Shown one piece after another: positions 1-8,554 of a stretch of 64,000 nt of DNA. The first letter of the stretch is position 1. Each line of letters begins with the position of its first letter. Under the pieces are notes generated by a model. It had not been told where the DNA came from. It did not search any database and saw only the letters and a list, made by a program, of their open reading frames with translations. This stretch comes from Calothrix sp. NIES-4101 (GTDB lineage Bacteria > Cyanobacteriota > Cyanobacteriia > Cyanobacteriales > Nostocaceae): the NCBI GenBank assembly GCA_004296455.1, contig AP018280.1, forward strand, positions 62,001 through 126,000. The letters run 5' to 3'. A program made the translations under genes and the position numbers.

Positions 1-1276
1 TAAATAAGGTGTAATACTGCCAATAATATCAGTACACTAGAAGGGTAAATTGAGAACTGGTAAATGATGCACCCTTACCCTGGTGAAATTGAAGTTCAAA
101 TGCAACGATATTATGAATCGTTGTCGGAGAAGGATTGCCGCCGATATGCAGCAATTGAAGCAGTAAAATTAGGGTACGGGGGACAGGCATACATCCGTCG
201 CTTGCTGGGATGCCATCACGAAACCTTACAATTAGGCTTGCGAGAACTTGAGGACGAAACGGCGCTTGGGCAGGAGAGGATTCGCCAACCCGGAGGTGGA
301 CGGAAATCAGCCTTCGAGACAATTGTTGGATTAGACGAGGCGTTTTTGCGAGTGTTGGAGAGGCACACAGCAGGTTCGCCGATGGATGAAAGTGTCAAGT
401 GGACCAATCTCAAGCGTCATGAGATTGCAGGATTGCTGGGAAATGAAGGAATCGAAGTGAGTGTGACAGTGGTAGACCAGTTGTTGGAGAAATATAACTT
501 TCGTAAACGTAAAGCAGTAAAGACCCTGGCAACAGGAGAGAATCAATATCGCAACGAGCAATTTGAGACGATTGACCAACTTAAGCACTCTTATCAAACG
601 GCAGGTAATCCGGTCATGAGTATGGACACCAAAAAAAAGAATTAATTGGGCAGTTATACCGGGAGGGACAACTATACACTCAAGAAACGATAGAGGTGTT
701 TGACCATGATTGGCCAACGCTTGCGACTGGAGTTGCCATTCCCCATGGGCTGTACGATATAACAGACAATGTGGGTTATATCCAGATTGGCATCAGCCAC
801 GATACCAGTGAATTAGCCTGTGACTCAATTCGCTACTGGTGGAACACCTATGGTAAGACGCGTTATTCTTTGGCAAATTCAATTTTGCTGTTATGTGATG
901 GTGGCGGTAGCAATAGCTCTCGCTATTACATCTTCAAACAGGACTTACAGGCATTAGTTAATGAACTGGGCATCGAAATTCGTATCGCTCATTATCCGCC
1001 CTACACCTCCAAGTATAATCCGATTGAGCATCGTTTGTTTCCTCATATCTCTCGCGTTTGTCAGGGGATGATTTTTGAGAGTATCCAGACTGTAAAAGAC
1101 TTAATGGCAAAGGCAACCACTCGCACAGGACTCAAAGTTTTTACAACGATTCTCGATAAAACCTATCAAACGGGTCGAAAAGTGGCTGAAGATTTCAAAT
1201 CAAACATGAAGATTGTTTTTGATGAATTTTTGCCCCAATGGAATTACACCGCTAAACCAGAATTACACTTTATTTA
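1..1276 (+). mobile_element. ISAzo13-family insertion sequence, right end complete, left end at or just before the window edge
   Basis: The element is defined by a transposase reading frame and matching ends. The first bases (TAAATAAGGTGTAATACTG) match the reverse complement of 1258-1276 (TAAATAAAGTGTAATTCTG) at 17 of 19 positions, giving terminal inverted repeats. The transposase stop codon lies inside the right repeat. Outside the right end the sequence becomes a PEP-CTERM gene relic read on the minus strand, so the element landed in or near the end of that gene. The left flank is outside the window, so the exact left boundary and any target duplication cannot be determined. Confidence 0.8.
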
Positions 1277-1277
1277 A
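64..1277 (+). CDS. ISAzo13-family transposase, two overlapping frames joined by a probable -1 frameshift
   Basis: DDE transposase of the ISAzo13 type (Rhodopirellula-type transposase), which mobilises the surrounding element. Frame 1 runs 64-645 and carries the N-terminal HTH-rich part. It ends just after the conserved SMDTKKK motif. The frame that continues the protein is open from 639 to 1277 and begins ELIGQLYREGQLYTQ, which follows SMDTKKK in intact family members. Joined, they give about 404 residues, the usual full length. The junction is an A8G run containing the slippery heptamer A-AAA-AAG. Catalytic-region motifs after the junction include DGGGSNSSR and HYPPYTSKYNPIEHR. The frameshift could be programmed or an inactivating mutation; the position at a classic slippery site favours programming. 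Confidence 0.85.
633..639 (+). other. Candidate programmed -1 ribosomal frameshift site (A AAA AAG)
   Basis: A run of eight A at 631-638 is followed by G. In the upstream frame the codons are AAA (634-636) and AAG (637-639), followed by AAT and a TAA stop at 643-645. Slipping back one base gives AAA AAA GAA, which continues directly into the downstream transposase frame. Heptamers of this kind drive frameshifting in several IS families. No downstream stimulatory hairpin was identified by eye. Confidence 0.65.
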
Positions 1278-1536
1278 TCCACGATCCTAAGGAGCTTGCA
1301 CTAATAGCACCTACAGCCATTAAACCTAATAATGATGCGGGTTCGGGGACTGACTGAACTCCTTTAACTGCGATCGCATTTACATCAAAACCATCTCTAT
1401 CATTTCCTGTCTTGGATTGATCTAGTACTTTCACGTACTTATAAGTATTATTATTTCCAATCTTTAGTGTCGCACCTTCGGCTTCTTTGTAAGCGCCACT
1501 AGTAATATTTTCAATAACACCAATTGATAATATACT
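1278..1536 (-). pseudogene. C-terminal relic of a PEP-CTERM exported protein
   Basis: Read on the minus strand, this stretch is open and ends in a PEP-CTERM sorting signal: VPEPASLLGLMAVGAISASS, at about 1293-1352. The Pro-Glu-Pro motif is followed by a hydrophobic segment, as recognised by exosortase systems. The basic tail that normally closes the signal is missing: the frame runs into the ISAzo13 right end and stops there. The N-terminal side is cut at 1537-1539 by an in-frame TAG that coincides with the end of a MITE-like repeat. What remains is about 86 codons of a longer secreted protein, with no start codon context. The parent protein cannot be named from this fragment. Confidence 0.75.
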
Positions 1537-1538
1537 CT

Positions 1539-1677
1539 AGACTTGTTGCGAATTAAGCTAAGAAAGTGCCTAAAACCCTTGTGAATCAAAGCGTTTAGCG
1601 ATTTACATCCATAAACGGCTGTAAGCCTTATTGTGTAAGCTTTTCAGTCGTTTCAAATTTTATTACGCAACAAATCT
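1539..1677. repeat. MITE-like element with terminal inverted repeats
   Basis: AGACTTGTTGCGAATTAA at the left end is matched, on the other strand, by AGATTTGTTGCGTAATAA at the right end, bounding about 139 bp that hold no plausible gene. The size, imperfect inverted ends and A+T-rich interior fit a miniature inverted-repeat element derived from a cyanobacterial IS. Both sides carry short TATA-like sequences, but no clear target duplication was established. It forms the upstream breakpoint of the PEP-CTERM relic. Confidence 0.5.
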
Positions 1678-1746
1678 TCTATATACCGTAATGACTAGCG
1701 AAACAAAGCAATATGCTCCATCGACACAGCATAATCATGCACCAAT

Positions 1747-1777
1747 AAAAAAAAAGGCAGAAGTTAGAACTTCCACC
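1747..1777 (-). terminator. Rho-independent terminator of the antiporter gene
   Basis: On the minus strand a 10-bp stem (GGTGGAAGTT paired with AACTTCTGCC, two G-T wobbles, loop CT) is followed by nine T. It lies about 40 bases beyond the antiporter stop codon, in the expected position and orientation. Confidence 0.8.
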
Positions 1778-1818
1778 TTCACAATTCACTTTACGGTGAC
1801 ACAAATCAAAAATTAACT

Positions 1819-3225
1819 TTAACTAATCACATCAACTTGCTTTTCCAATGATTTCTGCGGTTCTACTGTTTCCTTAAACGCTAATCTCAACAATGGGGGA
1901 GCAATAAACGTTGTCAAAATCACCATCATAATAATTGCTGCTTGCAATGGTTTATCCAAAACACCACTAGCAGAACCAATTCCCGCAAATACCAAACCAA
2001 CCTCACCACGAGGAATCATCCCCACACCAATCGCCACCCGATTAATTTCCGGTTGTCCAAATACTGCCCAACCCGTGACAAATTTTCCAATAATTGCGAT
2101 CGCAATCAAGAAGATGGCAATAAATAATCCTTCCCGGTTGCTAGGAATTCCGGGATTTAGGACACTGAGGTCAACTTTTGCGCCAACTGTGACAAAAAAT
2201 ATTGGTACTAGAATATCAGCGATCGGTTTAACTTGCTCGTCGAGTTCCTTACGTTTATCGGTTTCATCCAGTACCAAACCCGCAGCAAACGCACCCAAAA
2301 TGGCTTCTAAATGAATTGCGTTACCAATAAAAGCCATGAAGAAGGCAAATATTAACGCCGGAATAATTATGTTTCCTCGCGTTTGCAACTTATTGGCAAT
2401 CCCCACAAACGATTTATTAAAGAATTTTCCGAGCAATATTGAACCAATCAAAAATGTGGTGGCGCTGACAATCAAGTAGATGACATTAGCGATATCAACT
2501 TCACCTGTTTTTGCCAAACTCGCAACTACTGCTAAAACAATGATGCCAAGAATGTCGTCAATTACCGCAGCACCAACAATAATTTGACCTTCACGGGATT
2601 TGAGTTGACCAATTTCCGAAAGTACTTTGGAGGTTATCCCGATACTTGTAGCTGTGAGTGCTGCACCTGCAAAAATTGCTGGAATCGCGGGGAAATGGAA
2701 GAAATAAATTAACCCAACTGTACCTGCAATAAAGGGAACTGCCACACCCACACAAGCTACAACTGTTGCTTGATATCCGACTTTTGTTAATTCTTTTAAA
2801 TCTGATTCCAAACCGATTTCAAACAGGAGAATAATCACCCCAATTTCCGCCAAAACTGAAACGACTTCGCTTTGAGCTTCAAAAATTGAGGTTGCTGCAT
2901 CGGGAGTCAGATTGTTAATGAATTGTAAAATTCCCACAATCACAGAGTTAGAAGCTTCTGCACCGCCTTCGGGAAACACCACAAGATGTAAAGCGGAAGC
3001 ACCAACGATGACACCAGCGACTAATTCACCTAACACTGGTGGTAAGTCCATTTTTCGGGAAATTTCACCACCGAGTTTACTAGCAATATAAACAACAATT
3101 AAGCTCAGTAATACTCCTGTGAGAACAATCGGACTATATTCTGATGGGGTAGCTGTTGCCAGTAAAGATTGGGAAATCAGTTTTGACAACGGGGTAATGG
3201 TGTTTACTGGGTTTAAAAAAGTCAT
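1819..3225 (-). CDS. nhaS3: CPA2-family Na+/H+ antiporter, NhaS3-like
   Basis: Integral membrane antiporter of the CPA2 (Kef/NapA-type) family, exchanging Na+ or K+ for protons. The 468 residues are almost entirely transmembrane segments, without the C-terminal TrkA-N domain of Kef channels. Visible family landmarks are the unwound-helix region around ALTATSIGITSKVLSEIGQL and the acidic pair in GAAVIDDILGIIVLAV, the Asp-Asp ion-binding site of electrogenic antiporters. The overall sequence resembles cyanobacterial NhaS3, an essential Synechocystis antiporter. An ATG start follows a weak purine-rich leader, and a terminator follows the stop. It shares orientation with the sbtB/sbtA pair but is separated by about 870 bases, so it probably has its own promoter. 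Na+ export would sustain the gradient used by SbtA; this link is inferred from proximity. Confidence 0.85.
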   Translation of the reverse strand: MTFLNPVNTITPLSKLISQSLLATATPSEYSPIVLTGVLLSLIVVYIASKLGGEISRKMDLPPVLGELVAGVIVGASALHLVVFPEGGAEASNSVIVGILQFINNLTPDAATSIFEAQSEVVSVLAEIGVIILLFEIGLESDLKELTKVGYQATVVACVGVAVPFIAGTVGLIYFFHFPAIPAIFAGAALTATSIGITSKVLSEIGQLKSREGQIIVGAAVIDDILGIIVLAVVASLAKTGEVDIANVIYLIVSATTFLIGSILLGKFFNKSFVGIANKLQTRGNIIIPALIFAFFMAFIGNAIHLEAILGAFAAGLVLDETDKRKELDEQVKPIADILVPIFFVTVGAKVDLSVLNPGIPSNREGLFIAIFLIAIAIIGKFVTGWAVFGQPEINRVAIGVGMIPRGEVGLVFAGIGSASGVLDKPLQAAIIMMVILTTFIAPPLLRLAFKETVEPQKSLEKQVDVIS

Positions 3226-3339
3226 CTTCTATTTCTGTTACATGAATTGTTTGGGAATGTAGAGATGAGATATGTCACCCTACCCATGTTTTTATTTTTT
3301 GATTTTGCGGATTGGAGACGGGATATTTTTAGTGTTGGA

Positions 3340-3372
3340 TACGCGATATATCAAGATGTAATACATCGCGTA
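3340..3372. repeat. Palindrome with TACGCGAT / ATCGCGTA arms
   Basis: The 8-bp arms at 3340-3347 and 3365-3372 are perfect inverted copies around an A+T-rich loop. They sit in the leader region upstream of nhaS3. This may be one copy of a dispersed cyanobacterial palindrome; no function is evident. Confidence 0.6.
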
Positions 3373-3399
3373 TTCAATACCTTCGCCAAAAGTATGAAT

Positions 3400-3417
3400 G
3401 GCAAAAAGGTTTTTGCC
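3400..3417. repeat. Perfect hairpin GGCAAAAA-GG-TTTTTGCC
   Basis: Eight-base arms are separated by two bases. The hairpin is preceded by the string TTCAATACCTTCGCCAAAA, of which a close variant occurs near 59550. That suggests a dispersed intergenic repeat, not a gene-specific terminator. The GC content is low for a strong terminator. Confidence 0.5.
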
Positions 3418-3649
3418 GTCAAGGTTTTCAGCTAAAACAAATATCGGTTTTATCTGCGAGGATGCGACTCCAGAGTCCTTATATATCAAGCTTTACAACG
3501 TAAAAATACTGTGCGGGAATACCGGACATGGTTTTTAAGTTATCTGGAATTTATAAAGGTTTTTTCACTTATACGAAAAAACCTTGCTCCTACAAGCTTT
3601 GATACTACGTCATCACTCAGAAATCTGGCGAAGGTATTGGTATTATTTG

Positions 3650-3688
3650 GGATTAAGTTCCTGAATTAAGTCCCTGGATTAAATTCCT
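3650..3688. repeat. Three tandem 13-bp repeats
   Basis: GGATTAAGTTCCT, GAATTAAGTCCCT and GGATTAAATTCCT follow each other without spacers. Thirteen bases is not a helical multiple, so an operator array is not obvious; it could equally be a short tandem repeat of the kind scattered in cyanobacterial spacers. Confidence 0.7.
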
Positions 3689-4098
3689 GACTGGGTAAAA
3701 TAGCCAAAGGAATCATCTTGAGAACTGTATTCTGAGGATGTGGAAATGTCTGCATAACTGGAATTCACCATTTTCACCATTATTAATGCTGTTCTCAAAG
3801 CTTCAGCACGTTCGCTAAATAGATTCTCTTGAGGTACTATTTGGAAAATAACGCACGGGTTAAACCAGAAACCGCAGTCATCACCCAGTTTAAATATTGA
3901 TAACTGTTCCCATTATGGCACAAGAGCGGCTCTGCTTTTGGATGATGAATTGAAGTTTGATTAATCTAGTTTCATTAATCTACCAGTTGAAGGTATTGCA
4001 AAGGGCAGAACTCTCGTCTCTAGCCCTCCCTGCAATCTGATGTTGAAATGGTAGTAAAACAGCAATGTGACTTATGTCAAGTTCTACCTCATCTCGAT

Positions 4099-4464
<366 letters not shown>

Positions 4465-4477
4465 CTACTTGGTCTAC

Positions 4478-4510
4478 CGGGTCAAGGGAGCGTCGACAGA
4501 CCTCGACCCG
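4478..4510 (-). other. Intercistronic hairpin between sbtA and sbtB
   Basis: CGGGTC at 4478-4483 pairs with GACCCG at 4505-4510 in the spacer of the pair. There is no T tract, so full termination is unlikely. Transcript processing or attenuation between transporter and regulator is possible but unproven. Confidence 0.45.
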
Positions 4511-4517
4511 TCTGGAA

Positions 4518-5630
4518 TTACTTGCCGCCGATCGCCTGGGCAAGTCCGAGGAAGAACGGTATACACAAGCCGATCGCAATTGGCGTACCAACGGCTGTGG
4601 ACGCGCCTATATAGGCAGATGGATTAGCTGACGGGATACCAGCTCGCAATGTGGGAGGACCTGAGATGTCTGAACTAGAGGAGGCAATTACCGCTAGGAT
4701 CACAACACCGCCCATGCTGAAGTTCATGGTGTAGTGGGCAACCATGCCTAGACCGAAGGCTATTAACCCATGGATAAACGGTGCCACCACACTATATACA
4801 ACGTACCACTGGGCTACCTTACGCAGTTCGCCAACCCGTGACCAAGCTTCCATACCCATAACCAGCATCAAGATCGAAAGCAAACCACGGAAGAGGGGAT
4901 CGTAGAAGCTTTTATAGACACTTTCCGGCTGGGTGAATATGCCAAGAGCCAGACCTAACAACATTGCTGATAGGGCAGGACCCCGGAGGCTTTCCTCGAT
5001 GATGGGCCATATCTTGACCCGATTATCCTCAGCATTCTTCTGCTGACTGAGATACTCTTGGCGGGTGCTGGGATAATCTTTTTGATCGGGATAATCACCA
5101 GCTACAACAGGCTGCTCAGTGGAGTAGGCGGCTTCTTTACGCTTCTTCTTGTTGAGGTAAATGTTGGCGATCACAATTGCAGTTACGAGCGCTGGGATAT
5201 CCATGAAGGGATAGAGTGCGCCAGCCCATGGCTCGTATGACATTTTTGCTTGTTCCAGTACCGTTAGTCCGGCAGCCATGGTAGAACCACTCACGGCTCC
5301 AAACAAACCCCCAGTGGCGATCGCATCGACGACTTTGACCTTTGGTAGCTTGGCTAATGTATAACGGGCGATGAATACAATCACAATCCCTGTTATTACA
5401 GCAAAGATCATCGGTAACACCATCTCTGTCAGGTTGGAACTGCGGATCGCAATTCCACCGGTCAGACCGATTTTCATGAGCAGCATGAAGACGATGATCG
5501 TACAAATTGACTCTGGAATTACCAATTCGCTACCAAGGGCAGCAATAATCATCCCACCAATCAAAAAGGCGAGTGTTGGGGACTGCAATTGAATAATGAA
5601 GTCCTTCACGAACAGGGAGAAAAAATCCAC
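4518..5630 (-). CDS. sbtA: High-affinity Na+-dependent bicarbonate transporter SbtA
   Basis: Plasma-membrane Na+/HCO3- symporter of the cyanobacterial CO2-concentrating mechanism. The 370 residues (374 in Synechocystis) form two inverted halves of about five helices. The cytoplasmic linker lies at about residues 160-210 and is charged, as in homologues. Conserved core segments are visible around ATGGLFGAVSGSTMAAGLTV and ASSSSDISGPPTLRAGIPSA, the serine-rich substrate and Na+ site. The start is GTG at 5628-5630. It is chosen because AAGGAGGT ends four bases upstream (5635-5642) and because the protein then begins MDFFSLFVKDF as in relatives. sbtB follows on the same strand. Expression is normally induced by low inorganic carbon; no operator was recognised. 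Confidence 0.95.
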   Translation of the reverse strand: MDFFSLFVKDFIIQLQSPTLAFLIGGMIIAALGSELVIPESICTIIVFMLLMKIGLTGGIAIRSSNLTEMVLPMIFAVITGIVIVFIARYTLAKLPKVKVVDAIATGGLFGAVSGSTMAAGLTVLEQAKMSYEPWAGALYPFMDIPALVTAIVIANIYLNKKKRKEAAYSTEQPVVAGDYPDQKDYPSTRQEYLSQQKNAEDNRVKIWPIIEESLRGPALSAMLLGLALGIFTQPESVYKSFYDPLFRGLLSILMLVMGMEAWSRVGELRKVAQWYVVYSVVAPFIHGLIAFGLGMVAHYTMNFSMGGVVILAVIASSSSDISGPPTLRAGIPSANPSAYIGASTAVGTPIAIGLCIPFFLGLAQAIGGK

Positions 5631-5634
5631 GAAT

Positions 5635-5642
5635 ACCTCCTT
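5635..5642 (-). promoter_or_regulatory. Strong Shine-Dalgarno sequence fixing the GTG start of sbtA
   Basis: AAGGAGGT on the minus strand is complementary to the 16S rRNA tail and sits four bases before GTG. Its match with the site before sbtB is exact, while most other genes in the window have weak or no such sites. Confidence 0.75.
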
Positions 5643-5884
5643 GTGCTTCCTCTGATGAGGAGCATTGCAATAAATGAACTAAATAGACTTTAAAGAGTTA
5701 AAGAGAGTAAGAGTGAGGCACTTTATCCCTACAGCACAGGTGTTACAAGAGAATCTGGAGATAGGGTTTACGGTCATTAGTCGTCAACGCAGACTACACC
5801 ACAAAGACGAGCAACTATACCAGTGGTTCACCAACCCAGAATTGACGGGTTGAGATTGACTCGGAGATTTTTGTACCTACAAAG

Positions 5885-6019
5885 TTACTGTGGTGAACTA
5901 CTAGCCCCAGAAGCAAGAGCGAAAGCTAATGCCAGTGGTAGAGAAACAATTGCGGCAGTTAAACCGCCGAAGATATCACCACGTAAATTACGGAAATGGA
6001 TTTTGTCAGGTATTCCCAT
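5885..6019 (-). pseudogene. N-terminal fragment of a BicA/SulP-type bicarbonate transporter
   Basis: The minus strand encodes 44 residues starting MGIPDKIHFRNLRGDIFGGL and continuing TAAIVSLPLALAFALASGAS, then TAA. This is the start of SulP-family transporters, closest to cyanobacterial BicA by eye (KIHFRNLRGDIFGGLTAA). Members are normally 500-570 residues, so only the cytoplasmic lead and part of the first helix remain. The rest is absent downstream, where unrelated sequence leads into the sbtA leader. BicA is a low-affinity, high-flux Na+-dependent bicarbonate transporter, so this relic suggests that two bicarbonate uptake genes once lay together. A small functional product is unlikely. 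Confidence 0.75.
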
Positions 6020-6776
6020 TGCTCGAAAAAATTAATAAAGGTTGGATGCTTGATTAGAGCTTGGCAAATTTATTTGGCGGCAAATCTTTGACTTCTTGAC
6101 TTCAGCAAAATTTATTGAATTATATTTGCTTAGATTTTTATGTTAAGAAAGTACTAAATAACTATCTTTTTTTCATCAAAAATGCTTTGTATCAAATTCA
6201 TACAAAATTAAAGTTTTTAGCTTGGTTATTGAATCAAATTAGCTTTTGCGATCGCTAATATTCCAAAGGTCACTCAAAGTTACTTTGATAATTTTTCGTA
6301 GCCTTAAATAACTCTATGTGAATTTAGTGATGCACTACTCCCTAAAAATGCAGTTACTATTTTTAGGTACTAGAAAGCATTACAAGGAATAAAAATCTAC
6401 TCCTTGCATACATGTTTTACTAATAGAGTGCATAGTTAATTGTCAATTCTTAAAAGAAAGAATCAACCAATTACCGCAGTGAAAAAGGTCTTCTAGCTGG
6501 TTTATTAATTCGATAATTTATAGCTTACAGCTTTTCTTGTCTCAATGGCTAACATTAGAATGATAAATATAAAACAAATATTAAATCTTCCCTATAGAAT
6601 GGAGTCTATGGGTTTTTGAGATTACTCGCAAATTACTTATACTATAGATAAGGAAAATTATAGCAACAGCTATTTCCCTACTAAATCTGGCGTGAGTTCA
6701 ATATTTGAGTTTTGATTCCTCAAAAATCCATTCTCAAAATTTTTTGGAACCGACGGTAATTTTCAATTCATCAACG
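6020..6776. other. Intergenic region, no gene seen
   Basis: About 760 A+T-rich bases with stops in all frames and one HIP1 octamer near 6248. It contains the upstream side of the bicA relic. Nothing else recognisable was found. Confidence 0.5.
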
Positions 6777-6813
6777 AGTAAGGATGCAATAATTTATTGC
6801 ATCCTTACTTTTT
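6777..6813 (+). terminator. Strong hairpin followed by T tract
   Basis: A perfect 16-bp stem (AGTAAGGATGCAATAA and its complement, one central base) is followed by TTTTT on the plus strand. No plus-strand gene leads into it. It lies just beyond the stop of the minus-strand Tudor-domain gene, where it may end that transcript or block antisense reading. Three copies of GAATATTTAG-like sequence follow between it and that stop codon. Confidence 0.7.
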
Positions 6814-6841
6814 AAGAATATTTAGAAATATTTAGGAATAT

Positions 6842-8164
6842 TTAGGAGATTTCATCCAAGTCAACCCATTCATCGTAGGATGAGTCATAACCCACATACT
6901 GTACAAAGTATTGCTGACCTTGGGTTTTGCCAATAATTGCCGAAAACCAATCTTCCTCGTCTTCATCCCAAACTTTGACTTTTTGACCGATCGCATATCC
7001 ATTATCATCAGAAGCAGCGAGATTACGAATGCGGACATCTTCTTCATCAACCCATTCATCACTCGATGAACCTTCGCCAACGTAACTAACAAAGAATCGC
7101 TTCTCTGCCATTTTTTCGATTGTTGCTCGATACCAATCTTCTTCTTCTGAATCCCACACTTCTATTGTTTGCCCCACTGCATACTGGGAGCTATCTGAGT
7201 TGGCAGAAGCATTGCTTGCATCTGATTTTGCGGCAACGACAGCATCAGCTTTTGGTGCTGCGGCAATTTCTGCTTTCACTAAAATGTGAGCTTGCAAAAT
7301 CAACTTCCGAGCAACGGTTTGGATTCCCGTATGTTCGTAATAATTGGTGGTTTGGTCTAAGAATGCAGCCACAAAATCTAAGTTATCGTCAGCAAATTGA
7401 ATAAAATTACCGAGATTACTAGAAATGGATTGGGGTGTTACACCTGTCTTAGCAACTAAATTACCCATCCAGCCTTGTACTGAATTAAAACCCTGTGTGA
7501 TAAAACTTAGTTTATCGTTTGTGTTGTCACCTGGGAGAGTACTGCTTACGGTTGAGAAGAGGGGATTTTGAGTAATTGCACTTGTATCTGCGCCGGTTAT
7601 GATAGATTGAATTTTACCCAAAAAGTCGGGACCTAAGGGCAAAATTCCATCTATGCAAACCAAAGCTGCCATCCGCATTAAGGACTCATTTTGGTAGTGA
7701 CTGCCCAAAGCATTAGCAAATTCTTGGGGATTTGGTTGGGGAATCCCATTAAGTTTGCAGAAAGCAATAATTTCGATCGCAATTTTCAGAACTAAATCGA
7801 TGGTTTGGGTTACATCTGCTTTCGGGGTGATGTTGTTTAAGAAAGAAAGAAAAGCAATTTTTTCGCCCACTTTACTCGCTAAAGCAGCCGTTGCCATCGC
7901 CATATCTGCCTTATCAATGGTCTGATATAGTTTGATGGCTGTTTGGTAGCCCTGTTGGGGGTCATTATATAAAGCAGTAACGCGATCGCGAATTTTCTGA
8001 ATTACATTCGCGTCAGTTTCTCCTGTGATTGCCCGGATGGTATTGTCAAACCCTTGCAAATTATTCCACTCACCAGGTGCAACGAAGTCGAGTGCCTTTA
8101 ATACTTTGACGGTAATATTATCATTAGGTAACTCGTCAACTAGTTGAATAATGGATTTATCCAT
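6842..8164 (-). CDS. Unknown protein with two C-terminal Tudor/chromo-barrel-like domains
   Basis: 440 residues, apparently cytoplasmic (no signal peptide). Residues 1 to about 300 are helical and alanine/isoleucine-rich, and I do not recognise them. A low-complexity Ala/Lys/Asp/Ser linker (about 300-325) leads to two tandem copies of a 50-residue module at about 328-380 and 390-440. Each begins YA(V/I)GQ, continues with VWD, acidic residues and DW(Y/F), and closes with F(V/Q)xYVG and DEWVD. That pattern is the small beta-barrel of Tudor-knot/agenet domains, which in eukaryotes bind methylated peptides or RNA. ATG at 8162-8164 is preferred over an upstream TTG. It is flanked by a strong hairpin downstream and no clear operon partner. 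The function is unknown; peptide or nucleic-acid binding is inferred from fold resemblance. Confidence 0.7.
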   Translation of the reverse strand: MDKSIIQLVDELPNDNITVKVLKALDFVAPGEWNNLQGFDNTIRAITGETDANVIQKIRDRVTALYNDPQQGYQTAIKLYQTIDKADMAMATAALASKVGEKIAFLSFLNNITPKADVTQTIDLVLKIAIEIIAFCKLNGIPQPNPQEFANALGSHYQNESLMRMAALVCIDGILPLGPDFLGKIQSIITGADTSAITQNPLFSTVSSTLPGDNTNDKLSFITQGFNSVQGWMGNLVAKTGVTPQSISSNLGNFIQFADDNLDFVAAFLDQTTNYYEHTGIQTVARKLILQAHILVKAEIAAAPKADAVVAAKSDASNASANSDSSQYAVGQTIEVWDSEEEDWYRATIEKMAEKRFFVSYVGEGSSSDEWVDEEDVRIRNLAASDDNGYAIGQKVKVWDEDEEDWFSAIIGKTQGQQYFVQYVGYDSSYDEWVDLDEIS

Positions 8165-8554
8165 AGCCAATTCTCAAAACCTCAAATAGTGGTTATTTCT
8201 ACAATCCGTTCAGCTAGCTCTGAGAAGTAACACAAAGCTTTAACTGAACCATATTGGTAGGATTCCCAAATTTGGCAAATAAGTAACTTTTTTTCAGATG
8301 ATTTAAGAAATATTACGTATTCCTGATGTGCCAATATATATTTTGTACAGTCAATTCTGTGGCGATCGCGATCGAAGTTATTGCCAAAATTCTGCTGCCA
8401 ATGTCCTTAACACTGAATTTTGGAGATTAACTGACTTATTCCGACAACTAGTACGTGAAGGCAGAAGTAAGAAGGCAGGAGGCAGAAGGAATAAAGCCCA
8501 TAAAGCAAGCTTTTTGTCTATTCGCAATGATTGGTTTATTTCCGCCGATCTGTA
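8165..8554. other. Intergenic region, no supported gene
   Basis: It contains a purine-rich stretch with repeated AGAAGGCAG-like words (8455-8500), common in cyanobacterial spacers, and overlapping HIP1-type sites near 8362. The two short plus-strand frames here lack ribosome sites and recognisable sequence. Confidence 0.5.

Larger units (their letters stand above)
3226..4098. other. 873-bp intergenic region with palindromes and a short tandem repeat
   Basis: No convincing gene is present; the short open frames lack ribosome sites and family features. The region should hold the nhaS3 promoter and the end of the sbtAB transcript. It carries two hairpins (3340-3372 and 3400-3417) and a three-copy 13-bp repeat (3650-3688), listed separately. 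Confidence 0.6.

Noticed and set aside
3247-3435. 62-codon frame upstream of nhaS3
   Set aside because: It spans the intergenic palindromes and has no recognisable sequence.
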